This document shows positions 10,426-20,154 of a stretch of 42,423 nt of DNA, piece after piece. This stretch comes from Myxococcales bacterium (lineage in GTDB: Bacteria; Myxococcota_A; Polyangia; Polyangiales; Polyangiaceae): contig JAHFDY010000010.1 of the NCBI GenBank assembly GCA_023248735.1, positions 1 through 42,423 on the forward strand, given 5' to 3'. The translations under genes were made by a program, and so were the position numbers. Each line of letters begins with the position of its first letter. The first letter of the stretch is position 1. Below the pieces are notes generated by a model. The model had not been told where the DNA came from and did no database searches. It worked only from the letters and a program-made list of their open reading frames with translations.

Positions 10426-11081
10426 GCGCCCTCCGAGTTTACGGTCTCGACCAAATTGACGGTCTTCGTCATTCCCGGCTCGAACCGAATTGCGGTGCCT
10501 GCGGGAATGTCAAGGCGCTTACCTTGCGACGCGGCGCGATCAAACGAGAGCGCAGCGTTCGTGTCATCGAAGGGGTAGTGGCTTCCCACCTGGATGGGCC
10601 GATCGCCCGTATTCGTAACTTCAAGAGTCACAAATGAGCGGCCCGCGTTGATCTCCACTTCGCCTGCGCTGGTTTCGGTAGCGCCTGGCGTGACGGTTTC
10701 CGTAGAAAGCACGAAACGCGTGGCGTCGGGGACGGGTAGGAAGCTCCCATAGAGCGCAAGAGCGATATCGCCTTGGTCTCGCTCGATTGGGTGGTGCACC
10801 GTGACCAACTTCGTGCCGTCGGGGAACGTGCCTTCGACTTGGACCTCATGGATCATCTCCGCAACGCCCGGCATGACCTGAGCACGCCCAAGCATCGTGC
10901 GCCCGATGTCCATCAGCTCAGCGACTGACCGGCCGTCGCGGATCAACTCCAGCAACTGAGTCGCGATCAAAGCGATCGCTTCTGGATACGAAAGCCGCAA
11001 TCCTCGCGCGAGGCGCTTCTGGGCGAGTACCCCCGCGCCGTGAAGAATAAGCTTGTCCAGATCGCGCTGCGACAGATGCAT
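10422..11081 (-). CDS. ureAB: Urease subunit gamma/beta fusion
   Basis: N-term gamma [28 protein letters not shown]-term beta [27 protein letters not shown]...[14 protein letters not shown]. 4-nt overlap with ureC. Confidence 0.93.
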   Translation of the reverse strand: MHLSQRDLDKLILHGAGVLAQKRLARGLRLSYPEAIALIATQLLELIRDGRSVAELMDIGRTMLGRAQVMPGVAEMIHEVQVEGTFPDGTKLVTVHHPIERDQGDIALALYGSFLPVPDATRFVLSTETVTPGATETSAGEVEINAGRSFVTLEVTNTGDRPIQVGSHYPFDDTNAALSFDRAASQGKRLDIPAGTAIRFEPGMTKTVNLVETVNSEGA

Positions 11082-11132
11082 GGGCCACAGTGTCCACGAG
11101 ATGACGCGCGGCGTCAGCGTCTTTTGGTGACT

Positions 11133-11483
11133 TCAACTGCAGGTCATTGAGCAGTAGAGCGTGTCGTCGGCTCCGCACGTGCAGTGAATCACGCAACAAT
11201 TGTCGCCAAAGCAATAGTCGGCGCATGACGTAATCCCTCCGCAAGTCGCACCAGGTGCGCACAGTGCGTCCACTCCTCCACTATCACTATCGCGTCCTAT
11301 CCTGGGCGTGCCTCCATCGTTGGGAGCGGCGTCGCTTGCCGAATCGCGAACGCCCGCGTCCGAAGCGTCGCAGCTGACATCGCGCGCGCCATCATCGGGC
11401 GAAGTTACCTCGTGGATCGTGCAGCCAAGGAGAAGAAGTGAAAACGTCGTCAAGTGCTTGAGCATGCGAGGGAGTGCCCGCAC
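11133..11483 (-). CDS. Cysteine-rich putative lipoprotein, hypothetical
   Basis: LLLLGC lipobox, Asp/Ala/Ser-rich linker, then a dense Cys module CAPGATCGGITSCADYCFGDNCCVIHCTCGADDTLYCSMTC. Confidence 0.65.
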   Translation of the reverse strand: MRALPRMLKHLTTFSLLLLGCTIHEVTSPDDGARDVSCDASDAGVRDSASDAAPNDGGTPRIGRDSDSGGVDALCAPGATCGGITSCADYCFGDNCCVIHCTCGADDTLYCSMTCS

Positions 11484-11495
11484 GAAAAGAGGTCG

Positions 11496-12305
11496 TTAAA
11501 GCGCTTTTGCCAATTCGACGTCGAGGGCCGCCCCCATCGCAGCAATGGGGGCTTCTCGTTGCGTGTAGAGTGCAAATTGTGCTGCCGCTTGATGCAGGAG
11601 CATGCGCTCGCCTCCGATCGTCCTTGCGCCTCGCTCCTTTGCGGCCTTGAGCCAGGGAGTGCGCAACGGTCGGTAGACGATGTCCATGACGACGTGATGC
11701 GATTCAATGCGTAACGGATCGATCGGAAAACCATCGCAAACGTCCGCCATGCCGATGCTCGTTGCGTTGACCACGATATCGATCGACGCAAGATCAATTT
11801 CATTGATGGTGGCGGCTCTTGCGTCAAGCGAACCGGCAAGGGCCTCGGCCTTTTCGTGACTGCGGTTGACGATCGTGAGCGCGGCCCCGTGCCTTGCGAT
11901 GCCCGTCGCAACGGCTCGCGCCGCACCGCCAGCACCGACGACGAGAACACGCTTGCCGGTCAGTTCCGAAACCTCAAGGAGGGCGCGCGCCCCTCCGATC
12001 CAATCTGTGTTGTGACCCACGAGGTGACCATTCGTGTTAACGATGGTGTTCACCGCGCCCATCTTGGCGGCATCCGCGTCGATGGTGTCGAGCAGCGGCA
12101 TCACGCTCTCCTTGAACGGGTACGATACGCCAATACCTCGTATCCCAAGGGCGCGGATCGACGCTATGGCACTCGCGACATTCGTAACGCCGAACGGTAC
12201 ATAGTGCCAATTAAGGCTGAGCGCGCGGTAGCCTGCGTTGTGCATTGCGGCGCCCGTGCTCACGGGGTGGAGGGAGAACGACCCACAGAGAATCGGGAGC
12301 GTCAT
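11496..12305 (-). CDS. aroE: Shikimate dehydrogenase family protein (divergent AroE-like)
   Basis: GVSYPFKES (catalytic Lys region), GHNTDWIGG, VLVVGAGGAARAVATGIARHGAALTIVNRS Rossmann motif. Confidence 0.82.
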   Translation of the reverse strand: MTLPILCGSFSLHPVSTGAAMHNAGYRALSLNWHYVPFGVTNVASAIASIRALGIRGIGVSYPFKESVMPLLDTIDADAAKMGAVNTIVNTNGHLVGHNTDWIGGARALLEVSELTGKRVLVVGAGGAARAVATGIARHGAALTIVNRSHEKAEALAGSLDARAATINEIDLASIDIVVNATSIGMADVCDGFPIDPLRIESHHVVMDIVYRPLRTPWLKAAKERGARTIGGERMLLHQAAAQFALYTQREAPIAAMGAALDVELAKAL

Positions 12306-12386
12306 CGGCCCGAGCGTATCGTATTGGGCTTCTCGCCGCTGGTCGCGATACTCTCTTGCTCGAGCGGGTAGGGTAACGGAGGAATC

Positions 12387-14012
12387 ATGAGTCGCAAGAC
12401 GTTACGGAATGGTCGCGTTTTCGCGGTGGTCGCTATTCAGCTGAGCGCGCTCGGCTGCAGCTCGTACTCCGGTGAGGCGGCCGACGCTGCAGTCGACGCG
12501 GCGAGCGACGCCAGCGGCGGACCCCTCGATGGCACTGTGAACGACGCCACGGCCGACGCCAAGGCGCCCCAGCCTGACGGGGCACCGGATGCGAAGCCGG
12601 ACGTCAATATTCTTGACGGTGGTAAGGACGCGGACGCAACCGCACCCGACGCGCCGATCGATGGTCCACTCGACTCTCCGATCGAAGCTGCGCCTCCCGA
12701 CACTGGCGGCGATGCAACTCCGGAAGCAGCCGTCGCCGATACGGGTAGCGATGCGCCTGTCGTCGTGAACATTCCTCAACTCGCGTACAAGGGTGTTGAG
12801 CTCATTAGCGTTTCGACCGCGGGCGCGCAGGCGAACGCGGATTGCGACTCGGTGAGGGCGTCGGATGACAAGCGTTTCATCGGCTTCTTCTCGACCGCGA
12901 GCAATCTCGTGGTGGGTGACACCAACGCACTGAGCGACGTGTTCATTCGCGACCGTGGGCTAAGTACGACGAAGCTCGTGAGCGTCGGTCTCGGTGGCAA
13001 TCCTGCGAACGGGGCCTCCCACGGTGGCTACGTCGCTGCGAGTGGCTCGCATGTTGGGTTTGTTTCGGGCGCATTCAACTTGGTCACGGGTGACAACAAC
13101 GCAAAGGACGACATCTTCGTTTATGATGTGGGCAGCGGCGCCGTCGAACGCGTTAGCGTCGCCACTGGCGGTGCTGAGGCGAACGGGAGCTCGGACGCTG
13201 CGATCGTGTCAGACGACGGTCGCTTCGTGGCGTTCGAGTCCGATGCGACAAACCTCGTAACGGGGGACACCAACGCGGTGACGGATGTTTTTCTGCGTGA
13301 TCGCGTCCAGAACACCACTATCCGTGTCAGCGTCGGAGCGGGCGGAGCGCAGGGAAATGCGCTGAGTCGGCGCCCGCATCTGTCCGGCGACGGCAGATTT
13401 GTCGTGTACGAGTCGGATGCGACGAATCTCGTCGCCAGTGACACCAACGGGGTGCGCGATATTTTTCTCTACACTGTTTCGAGCCAAGTGACCGTTCGCC
13501 TGTCGGAGACGTCGTCGGCCGTTCAGGGGAATGCCTTGAGTGACCGCGCTGTCATGTCAAGCACAGGCCTCTACGGCGTCTTCCGCTCGGCGTCGTCGAA
13601 CCTTGTGACAGGTGACACGAACAACCTCATTGATCTTTTCCGTGTGGGCAACTCGACGCCGCGCGAGCTCTTGCGCCTCGCAAGCGTCCAGACCTCCTTC
13701 GGTCTCGCACGCGCATCGATTTCCACCAACGGGAACATTGTTGCCGCTGAGAGCCTCGATACGTTTGGGAAATCGATCGATCAGAACAACGCCTCTGACA
13801 TCTTCGTTTGGGATCTGAGTACGATACCTGCCGCCGCCCCGAACTTGATCAGCTGTACGTCGAGCGGCAGCGCTGCAAATGGTGCGTCGATAGGGCCGTT
13901 CCTGACTTCAGACGGCTCGCACATCCTGTACCGCAGCTCCGCGACGAATTTGAACGGCATCACCGATACGAACGGCTTTGCTGACGTGTTCCTCAGTCGC
14001 GTGCTGCCGTAG
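12387..14012 (+). CDS. Putative lipoprotein with TolB/PD40-like beta-propeller repeats
   Basis: ALGC lipobox-like, about 95-aa D/A/P-rich linker, then repeated NLVxGDTNxxxDVFxRDR units. SD-like gagg upstream. Confidence 0.8.
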   Translation: MSRKTLRNGRVFAVVAIQLSALGCSSYSGEAADAAVDAASDASGGPLDGTVNDATADAKAPQPDGAPDAKPDVNILDGGKDADATAPDAPIDGPLDSPIEAAPPDTGGDATPEAAVADTGSDAPVVVNIPQLAYKGVELISVSTAGAQANADCDSVRASDDKRFIGFFSTASNLVVGDTNALSDVFIRDRGLSTTKLVSVGLGGNPANGASHGGYVAASGSHVGFVSGAFNLVTGDNNAKDDIFVYDVGSGAVERVSVATGGAEANGSSDAAIVSDDGRFVAFESDATNLVTGDTNAVTDVFLRDRVQNTTIRVSVGAGGAQGNALSRRPHLSGDGRFVVYESDATNLVASDTNGVRDIFLYTVSSQVTVRLSETSSAVQGNALSDRAVMSSTGLYGVFRSASSNLVTGDTNNLIDLFRVGNSTPRELLRLASVQTSFGLARASISTNGNIVAAESLDTFGKSIDQNNASDIFVWDLSTIPAAAPNLISCTSSGSAANGASIGPFLTSDGSHILYRSSATNLNGITDTNGFADVFLSRVLP

Positions 14013-14061
14013 AATAGTCTGGTTCGCGCGCGCTTGCACATCGTGGTCTACTGGGCGGCTC

Positions 14062-15342
14062 ATGGACGCGATTCTCATTAAGGGTAGCCGCGAGCCGCTG
14101 CGGGGCAGCGTGCGGATCAGCGGTGCGAAGAACGCCGCGCTCCCTATCCTGTGTGCGACATTGCTTTCCGACGGCGCGAGTCGCTTACGCAACGTTCCCA
14201 AGCTCCGTGACATTGATACCACCGCCGCGCTTCTTCGATTTCTAGGTCGCAAGGTGGTGGTCGAAGCGCCCGAAATTACGATCGCTCCCGGCGCCTGCTC
14301 TCGTCCGGAGGCACCCTACGAACTCGTCAAGCAAATGCGCGCCAGCGTGCTCGTCCTCGGACCCCTTGTTGCACGCTACGGTCGCGCAAAGGTATCGCTG
14401 CCTGGTGGCTGCGCGATTGGTGCGCGACCGGTTGACCAACATCTCAAGGGCCTCGAAGCGATGGGTTGCACGATCCAGCTCGAGCGAGGTTACGTTTCCG
14501 CGCTCGGGCCCGACGGTGGTGGGCGCCTAAGGGGTGCAGAGGTGCACTTCGACATGCCCACGGTCACCGGCACCGAGAACATCATGATGGCGGCGGCACT
14601 CGCCCGTGGTCGTAGCACGCTCATCAATTGCGCCCGCGAGCCCGAAATCGAAGAGCTTGGCCGCATCTTGAACAAGATGGGCGCCGTCGTCGACGGTGCG
14701 GGAACGGACGTGATTCACATCGAGGGAGCCAGCGAGCTCGCGCCGTTCGACCATGCGATCATTCCCGACCGCATTGAGGCCGGCACGTACATGGTTGCCG
14801 CGGCAATGATCGAAGGTTCTGACGTCCTCATCGAAGGCGCCGAGCTCAACGATCTTGAGGCGCTGGTGTCAAAGTTGCGGATGGCAAACGTCACCGTGAA
14901 AAGCGAAGGTCGGAATGTGCGCGTGAGTCGAACGGGTCCGCTCAAGCCGGTGAACATCACAACGGGGCCTCATCCTGGATTCCCGACCGACATGCAGGCG
15001 CAGCTCATGGTGCTCATGTGCCTTGCCGAAGGTGAGAGTGTCATCACCGAGACGATTTTTGAGAACCGTTTCATGCACGTTCCGGAGCTGCAGCGCATGG
15101 GCGCGGACATCGTACTTCGAGGTCGCGTCGCGGTAGTCAATGGTGTTGACGAATTGTACGGCGCGAGCGTGATGGCGACGGATCTCCGTGCCAGCGCATC
15201 GCTCGTTGTGGCGGGGATCGCCGCGCGCGAAGAGACCGAAGTGCGCCGCGTTTACCACATCGATCGCGGGTACGAACGAATCGAAGAGAAGTTCCGGGGA
15301 ATGGGCGTGCGCATCGAGCGCGTGGTGGGCGCGGACGGCTGA
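14062..15342 (+). CDS. murA: UDP-N-acetylglucosamine 1-carboxyvinyltransferase
   Basis: [103 protein letters not shown]. Start refined to ATG 14062. Confidence 0.96.
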   Translation: MDAILIKGSREPLRGSVRISGAKNAALPILCATLLSDGASRLRNVPKLRDIDTTAALLRFLGRKVVVEAPEITIAPGACSRPEAPYELVKQMRASVLVLGPLVARYGRAKVSLPGGCAIGARPVDQHLKGLEAMGCTIQLERGYVSALGPDGGGRLRGAEVHFDMPTVTGTENIMMAAALARGRSTLINCAREPEIEELGRILNKMGAVVDGAGTDVIHIEGASELAPFDHAIIPDRIEAGTYMVAAAMIEGSDVLIEGAELNDLEALVSKLRMANVTVKSEGRNVRVSRTGPLKPVNITTGPHPGFPTDMQAQLMVLMCLAEGESVITETIFENRFMHVPELQRMGADIVLRGRVAVVNGVDELYGASVMATDLRASASLVVAGIAAREETEVRRVYHIDRGYERIEEKFRGMGVRIERVVGADG

Positions 15343-15351
15343 TGGCGCTGC

Positions 15352-16422
15352 TCAGTCGCAAGCTGCCGTGTTGACAGCGCTGACTTCCCGCTTCTGGAGG
15401 TGCACCCGAACGACATCGCCCAAGTTGGGCTTGCCATACACGAGCGCAAGCTCAAATGGACCGCTCTTGCCGGACCAAACGCCCTCGGCCGAGCGCCGAG
15501 GCAAGGTCAATGTGCTTGACGTTTTGCCGGTTGCGGCATCGAAGAAGTGTACCTTCTCGCCGGTGTCGGAGACGATCGCCCATAGCGTTTCGTCGATTGG
15601 GTGAAGTGGCGTGGGGCCCAGTCCGATGGCGATATCGGTGGTGGTTACGGTTGCCTTTGGGTTCATGGGATCGATCGTAGCGAGCGTGCACAAGCCCTGG
15701 GAGCAAAGGCGAAGTGCGATTCGATGTTCCGTCCACCAAAGTTGGCGCGCTGGCTTTTCGCCCAATGCGAGTTTGTAAAGTGTCTTGACGACAAAGTGAT
15801 CGACACCTTTTGGCCTGAGCTCTTGCACCACGAGCGCGTTGGCGCCGTCGATGAACGCGAAGTGCTTGCGGTCGGCGCTGATGTCGGCGGTGAGCAGCCT
15901 CTGTTTGGTGGCGTGCGGACTCGAATCATCGCTGTCGAGGTCCACCGTATCTGGCGTCGCGCCTGACGTGCTGATCACGCAGCAGTAGTCGAGCTGGCCC
16001 TCGCGTCGTCGGTCGCACATCTTGACGCCGCTTCTTACGCCCCACAAGACGCGCTTTAGCGGGTGCTCGGGTGGTTCCGGTTTCGAACGCGCTTCGGGGG
16101 GAATGTCGGCAAATGCGACGAGCGCATTGGTCATCATCTGCAATTCGATGCAGCGATCGACCTGGTTTGGCCCGACGCAATAGGCGAGGCCTGCAGGCGA
16201 CCACCAGCTGCGTCCCAGCGAAAACATGCTTCTCTCAGCTACATTTAGGCACGATCTTTCACGATTCGTTGTTCGGGCCTTTGCGCTAACGGGGTGCGAT
16301 GCGCTTGAAGACGGCTCCAAGCGCGCGTCGCCGTGCGCTCTCCCCTTGCTGGACGCGCACGTTGAGTCGCATGCTCCGAGGAAAAAAGTGAGCAGCCATG
16401 TTGTCGTCGTGCCCACGCGCAT
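15352..16422 (-). CDS. Hypothetical lipoprotein
   Basis: LLTFFLGAC lipobox and long uninterrupted ORF. Confidence 0.65.
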   Translation of the reverse strand: MRVGTTTTWLLTFFLGACDSTCASSKGRAHGDARLEPSSSASHPVSAKARTTNRERSCLNVAERSMFSLGRSWWSPAGLAYCVGPNQVDRCIELQMMTNALVAFADIPPEARSKPEPPEHPLKRVLWGVRSGVKMCDRRREGQLDYCCVISTSGATPDTVDLDSDDSSPHATKQRLLTADISADRKHFAFIDGANALVVQELRPKGVDHFVVKTLYKLALGEKPARQLWWTEHRIALRLCSQGLCTLATIDPMNPKATVTTTDIAIGLGPTPLHPIDETLWAIVSDTGEKVHFFDAATGKTSSTLTLPRRSAEGVWSGKSGPFELALVYGKPNLGDVVRVHLQKREVSAVNTAACD

Positions 16423-16435
16423 GGCCGCTCGTCTA

Positions 16436-16993
16436 TCACTGTGGTGGCGATGCGTCAGGACTTGCCGGTGGGTCGCATGTGAATCGTAACAGCGGGCGTA
16501 TCTTTGCGAGTCGTTTGCGCCCGAGACCTTTGACGCGAAGTAGATCTTCCGGACGCCTTAGCTTGCCGAGGCGTGCACGAAGCTCGACGATTGCTTTGGC
16601 TCGCTTCTCCCCGACGCCAGGCAGGTGGCGTAGTGTTTCAGGATTGGCGTCGTTGATGCACACGTACCCTTGGGCAGTCATGCCGGACGGCGCCGCTGAG
16701 GGTGCGACAGCCGACACCGTTTCGGGCGGCGGACCTAAAGACGACGGGGAAGCCGAGGAAGGAGCAGGCGCTTCCACCGTGGGCATGCCGCTTGTCGACT
16801 TTTGAACCGTAACTGCGCGCGAGGGCGTAACGGCGCCCAGGGCCATGAGGCTCGCGACGACAATGACGCCGAAGGTCACCTTGACGAGTTGACGATGCCT
16901 GTCGAGTGCAGCGTGCACCGATGCCAGCCGCGACAGGAGCGCGTCCCGGACCGAGCGTTTGTTCGCGCGCGGCCCAGGTTGCATTGGCGCCAT
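16436..16993 (-). CDS. ComEA-like helix-hairpin-helix protein with N-terminal TM segment
   Basis: CINDANPETLRHLPGVGEKRAKAIVELRARLGKLRRPEDLLRVKGLGRKRLAKIRPLL: tandem HhH. Hydrophobic VTFGVIVVASLMALGAV and low-complexity linker. Confidence 0.85.
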   Translation of the reverse strand: MAPMQPGPRANKRSVRDALLSRLASVHAALDRHRQLVKVTFGVIVVASLMALGAVTPSRAVTVQKSTSGMPTVEAPAPSSASPSSLGPPPETVSAVAPSAAPSGMTAQGYVCINDANPETLRHLPGVGEKRAKAIVELRARLGKLRRPEDLLRVKGLGRKRLAKIRPLLRFTCDPPASPDASPPQ

Positions 16994-16997
16994 CGGG

Positions 16998-17246
16998 CTA
17001 GCTCAACCCGAGTGAGGCGCCAGGGGGACGCGTTCGTTGGCGCTCTCCCCCTCCGGCGGTTTCAGGAGGCGGCTCCCAATCACGCACTTGGAGCGACCCG
17101 TTGGTGGGGACGGCGTCGAGTTTCAAATTGAGCGACCCGTCTTTGTTCACAAACCCGACGCCGATGCGAACCCAGTAACTCTTGCCGGGGGCGCGTTCGA
17201 CGACCGTGTAGACGACCTTCATTTGCTTCGATTGACTATTGTCCAT
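16998..17246 (-). CDS. Small hypothetical protein (82 aa)
   Basis: MDNSQSKQMKVVYTVVERAPGKSYWVRIGVGFVNKDGSLNLKLDAVPTNGSLQVRDWEPPPE: non-random composition. Located just upstream of the ComEA-like gene on the same strand. Confidence 0.65.
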   Translation of the reverse strand: MDNSQSKQMKVVYTVVERAPGKSYWVRIGVGFVNKDGSLNLKLDAVPTNGSLQVRDWEPPPETAGGGERQRTRPPGASLGLS

Positions 17247-17490
17247 TTTCTTTACCTTTCAGCTGGGCCGACCCAAACCGAGTCAGCGATGCGTCTAGGT
17301 ATTGCGAGAGGCATGCCGTGCTAGAGCCGAGTGAAATGGCGAGAATCGTTGTTCTCAGACCCGTCGCGGACGGTTCTTTGAGTGCCCTTGGACAGCAATT
17401 CGGTCTGATCCTGGCGCGCGGGTTTGATGCCATGGTAGGTATTCACTAGGCCCTGCCCGACGGCAGGGAAGGACCCTTGGAGGCCGCGCT

Positions 17491-18606
17491 ATGTCATACG
17501 AAGAAGAGCTTGTCTGGCGACGCATCGAAGAAGACTCGGACACCTCGAGGCGTGCGTTTGTCGGTGGTGTGGCAGGAGCCGTGACAGCGGCCGTGGCGGC
17601 TGGCGCGCTCATTTCGCGCTCTGCGTTCGCGAAGAGCACAAAGGGCGATCTTGAGGGCACGGCTGATCTTGCAGCGAGGCCGCCTGCGGGCTTCGTGCCG
17701 TTCGCAGCTCCTGGCCTCATCGCGAAGGTCAAGAAAGCTGACTGTTTGATGCCCAACGGCTACTACCCGAAGGAAAGCGACGCTCGCGCGATGCTTGAAC
17801 GCGCGATGCAGGAGCTCACGGGCAAGGGCTCACTGGTCGAAGCGACGCGGCTCTTCGTGCACCCCGACGACAAAGTGTGCGTCAAGGTCAACGGCATCGC
17901 AACGAAGATGATGGGGACCAACCGAGAGCTTGTGTTGCCGTTCCTGGAAGCGATGATCGCGTCGGGGGTGAAGCCCGAGAACATCAGCGTCCTCGAGCAG
18001 TACGGCAGCTTTCTCGCGGCAACACGCATCGACGAGAAATCAGTTCCAAAGGGTGTCAACGTCGTCGTGCACAGCAACGGCAACGCCGACATGGACTCAC
18101 GTCGTATCCCTGGCACGGGCACCAGCACCAAGTTTTGCCGCACACTCGTCGAATCGACGGCCGTCATCAACTTCTCGCTTATTAAGGATCATTCGATTTG
18201 TGGGTACACCGGCTGCTTGAAGAATCTGACTCACGGTACGATGATCAATCCGAGCGCGTTTCACGGGAATCACGCATCACCGCAGATCGCATTACTTTTC
18301 GCCCAAGACGTGATTCGTTCGCGCGTCCGCCTCAACATTACCGATGGCTTCAAGATCATGGCCCATGGAGGCCCCTTGTGGAAGAAACCGGAATTCGTCG
18401 TTCCTCACGAAGCGGTCTATGTCACGACCGATCCCGTCGCGATGGACGCGATTGGTTGGGACCTTGTTGAGGAAGCACGCAAGAAGTTCTCATTGAAGAC
18501 ACTCACCGAAAGTGGGCGCATCCCCGCCTACATCCGCGCAGCTGCCGACCTCGGTCTTGGCATCGAGGACCGAAAGCAAATTCGGCTAAGAGAAGTAACC
18601 ATTTGA
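17491..18606 (+). CDS. DUF362 domain-containing protein with Tat-like signal
   Basis: TSRRAFVGGVAGAVTAAVAAGALISRSAFA signal region; KVCVKVNGIATKMMGTNRELVLPFLEAMIASGVKPENISVLEQ and NFSLIKDHSICGYTGCLKNLTHG as in DUF362 proteins. Confidence 0.82.
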   Translation: MSYEEELVWRRIEEDSDTSRRAFVGGVAGAVTAAVAAGALISRSAFAKSTKGDLEGTADLAARPPAGFVPFAAPGLIAKVKKADCLMPNGYYPKESDARAMLERAMQELTGKGSLVEATRLFVHPDDKVCVKVNGIATKMMGTNRELVLPFLEAMIASGVKPENISVLEQYGSFLAATRIDEKSVPKGVNVVVHSNGNADMDSRRIPGTGTSTKFCRTLVESTAVINFSLIKDHSICGYTGCLKNLTHGTMINPSAFHGNHASPQIALLFAQDVIRSRVRLNITDGFKIMAHGGPLWKKPEFVVPHEAVYVTTDPVAMDAIGWDLVEEARKKFSLKTLTESGRIPAYIRAAADLGLGIEDRKQIRLREVTI

Positions 18607-18624
18607 AGTTACGCTTGAGCGTGA

Positions 18625-19518
18625 GTGTCGTCGCACGATTCCCAAAAAACCCGAGTGAGCGTCAGCCTCCGCGAAAGTGGGGACAAGCGAGCTACGTCTG
18701 ACGCCGCGTGCCTCGTCGTGATCTACGGGCCCGACTTGGGTCGGCGCGTGACGCTGAGCGGTCAACCCTTTGAGATCGGGCGGTCTTCGAAGTCTGACCT
18801 CACGATCGACCAAGAGAGCGTTAGCCGTCACCACGCACGGATCACGTACGAGAGCACGCTGCACTTCATCGAGGATCTTCAGTCGACGAACGGAACCTTC
18901 GTCAACGACACGTCGATTCGCAAGGGTGCAATCCGCGACGGCGACCAAGTGCAGATCGGCCGAACGATTCTGAAGTACATGACCGGCGACAATGTCGAGG
19001 CGCACTACCATGAGGAGATCTATCGCCTCATGACGATCGACGGCCTCACGCAAGTTCACAACCGTCGCTACTTTGACGAGACGCTCGACCGTGAGTTCAC
19101 GCGCTCCAAGCGATACACGCGACAACTCGCGCTCATCGTCATCGACATCGATCACTTCAAGAAGATCAACGACACATGGGGCCATCTCGCCGGCGATAGC
19201 TTGCTTCGCCAGGTGGTCTCGGCGATCAAGCCGAAGTTGCGCGCGCAAGACGTGCTCGCACGAACCGGCGGCGAGGAGTTCGCGATTCTGTCGCCTGAGA
19301 TCGATCTCGAAGGCGCACGCCTAGTCGCCGAGAAGGTGCGCGCGATCGTCGAGCAGACTGCCATGCGTTTCGAAAATGTAACTATACCATGTACAATTAG
19401 CCTCGGTGTGGCGCAGCTCTCCGCAGGCGACGAAGAGCCCTCAAAGCTCTACAAGCGCGCCGATGAGCTTCTCTACGCAGCGAAGCAGGCGGGTCGCAAT
19501 CGTGTGATGGGTGGGTAG
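18625..19518 (+). CDS. FHA-GGDEF diguanylate cyclase (GTG start)
   Basis: FHA: FEIGRSSKSDLTIDQESVSRHHARI...STNGTFVND. GGDEF: DIDHFKKINDTWGHLAGDSLLR...RAQDVLARTGGEEFAIL (RxxD I-site 5 residues upstream of GGEEF). Confidence 0.93.
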   Translation: MSSHDSQKTRVSVSLRESGDKRATSDAACLVVIYGPDLGRRVTLSGQPFEIGRSSKSDLTIDQESVSRHHARITYESTLHFIEDLQSTNGTFVNDTSIRKGAIRDGDQVQIGRTILKYMTGDNVEAHYHEEIYRLMTIDGLTQVHNRRYFDETLDREFTRSKRYTRQLALIVIDIDHFKKINDTWGHLAGDSLLRQVVSAIKPKLRAQDVLARTGGEEFAILSPEIDLEGARLVAEKVRAIVEQTAMRFENVTIPCTISLGVAQLSAGDEEPSKLYKRADELLYAAKQAGRNRVMGG

Positions 19519-19540
19519 GGGAACGCTCCCGTGCCCCGAC

Positions 19541-19576
19541 AAAGGAAAACCCCCCGCACATCCGCGCGAGGGGTCT
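19541..19576 (-). terminator. Candidate intrinsic terminator of the marR gene
   Basis: Minus-strand reading ACCCCTCGCGCGGATGTGCGGGGGGTTTTCCTTT: GC hairpin followed by a T-rich tract, in a convergent intergenic gap. Confidence 0.6.
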
Positions 19577-19594
19577 AACGAAGAAAGACTCGAG

Positions 19595-20104
19595 TTAGTC
19601 GGCCTTCGCAGAAACCGAGTCGAGCGCATCAACAACGCCCGGAAGCGTCTCACGCAATGCGTCCAGCTTGGCTTTGCCAACGGTCTTCGTGATCTCGCGC
19701 TCAATCGTGCCGAGAGCTTCGAGGCTCGCGAGGAGAGCGTTCTTTCCGTCGGTTGTGAACGTCACGACCTTCGCGCGCTTGTCGGTTGGTGATGCGTCAC
19801 GCGAAACAACGCCGGCCTTTTCCATATCGTCCAGCAACTGGCTGACGGCCTGTTTGCTCACACCCATGCGACGCGCGAGTTCGGTCACACTTGTGCCGTC
19901 GACGTCGAGGTGCGGAAGGACGCTTGCATGCGCGGCGCGAAGCTTTGAGAACTTCGCTTGCCCGCGAATGCGGCGGAGCCCTTCGTCGCTGAAAACGCGA
20001 GCCGCGTTAATCAGCAGTTGACCCAGGCTTGCGCTCTTGGCGCGCTCAACAGTGCGAGCTGCCTGGGCATCCATTTTCTTAACCTTTGGAGGTGCTTTGC
20101 TCAT
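19595..20104 (-). CDS. MarR-family transcriptional regulator
   Basis: LRAAHASVLPHLDVDGTSVTELARRMGVSKQAVSQLLDDMEKAGVVSRDASPTDKRAKVVTFTTDGKNAL wHTH. Start refined to MSKAPPK (ATG at 20104). Confidence 0.9.
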   Translation of the reverse strand: MSKAPPKVKKMDAQAARTVERAKSASLGQLLINAARVFSDEGLRRIRGQAKFSKLRAAHASVLPHLDVDGTSVTELARRMGVSKQAVSQLLDDMEKAGVVSRDASPTDKRAKVVTFTTDGKNALLASLEALGTIEREITKTVGKAKLDALRETLPGVVDALDSVSAKAD

Positions 20105-20137
20105 GGGCTGACACCCTACAACAACTTGAGATCCATC

Positions 20138-20154
20138 TGTCAACAGAATTGACA
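20138..20154 (-). promoter_or_regulatory. Candidate MarR operator overlapping its own -35 box
   Basis: Perfect inverted repeat TGTCAA-CAGAA-TTGACA. On the minus strand TTGACA is followed 17 nt later by TGTAGG, a few nt from the ATG. Confidence 0.55.
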
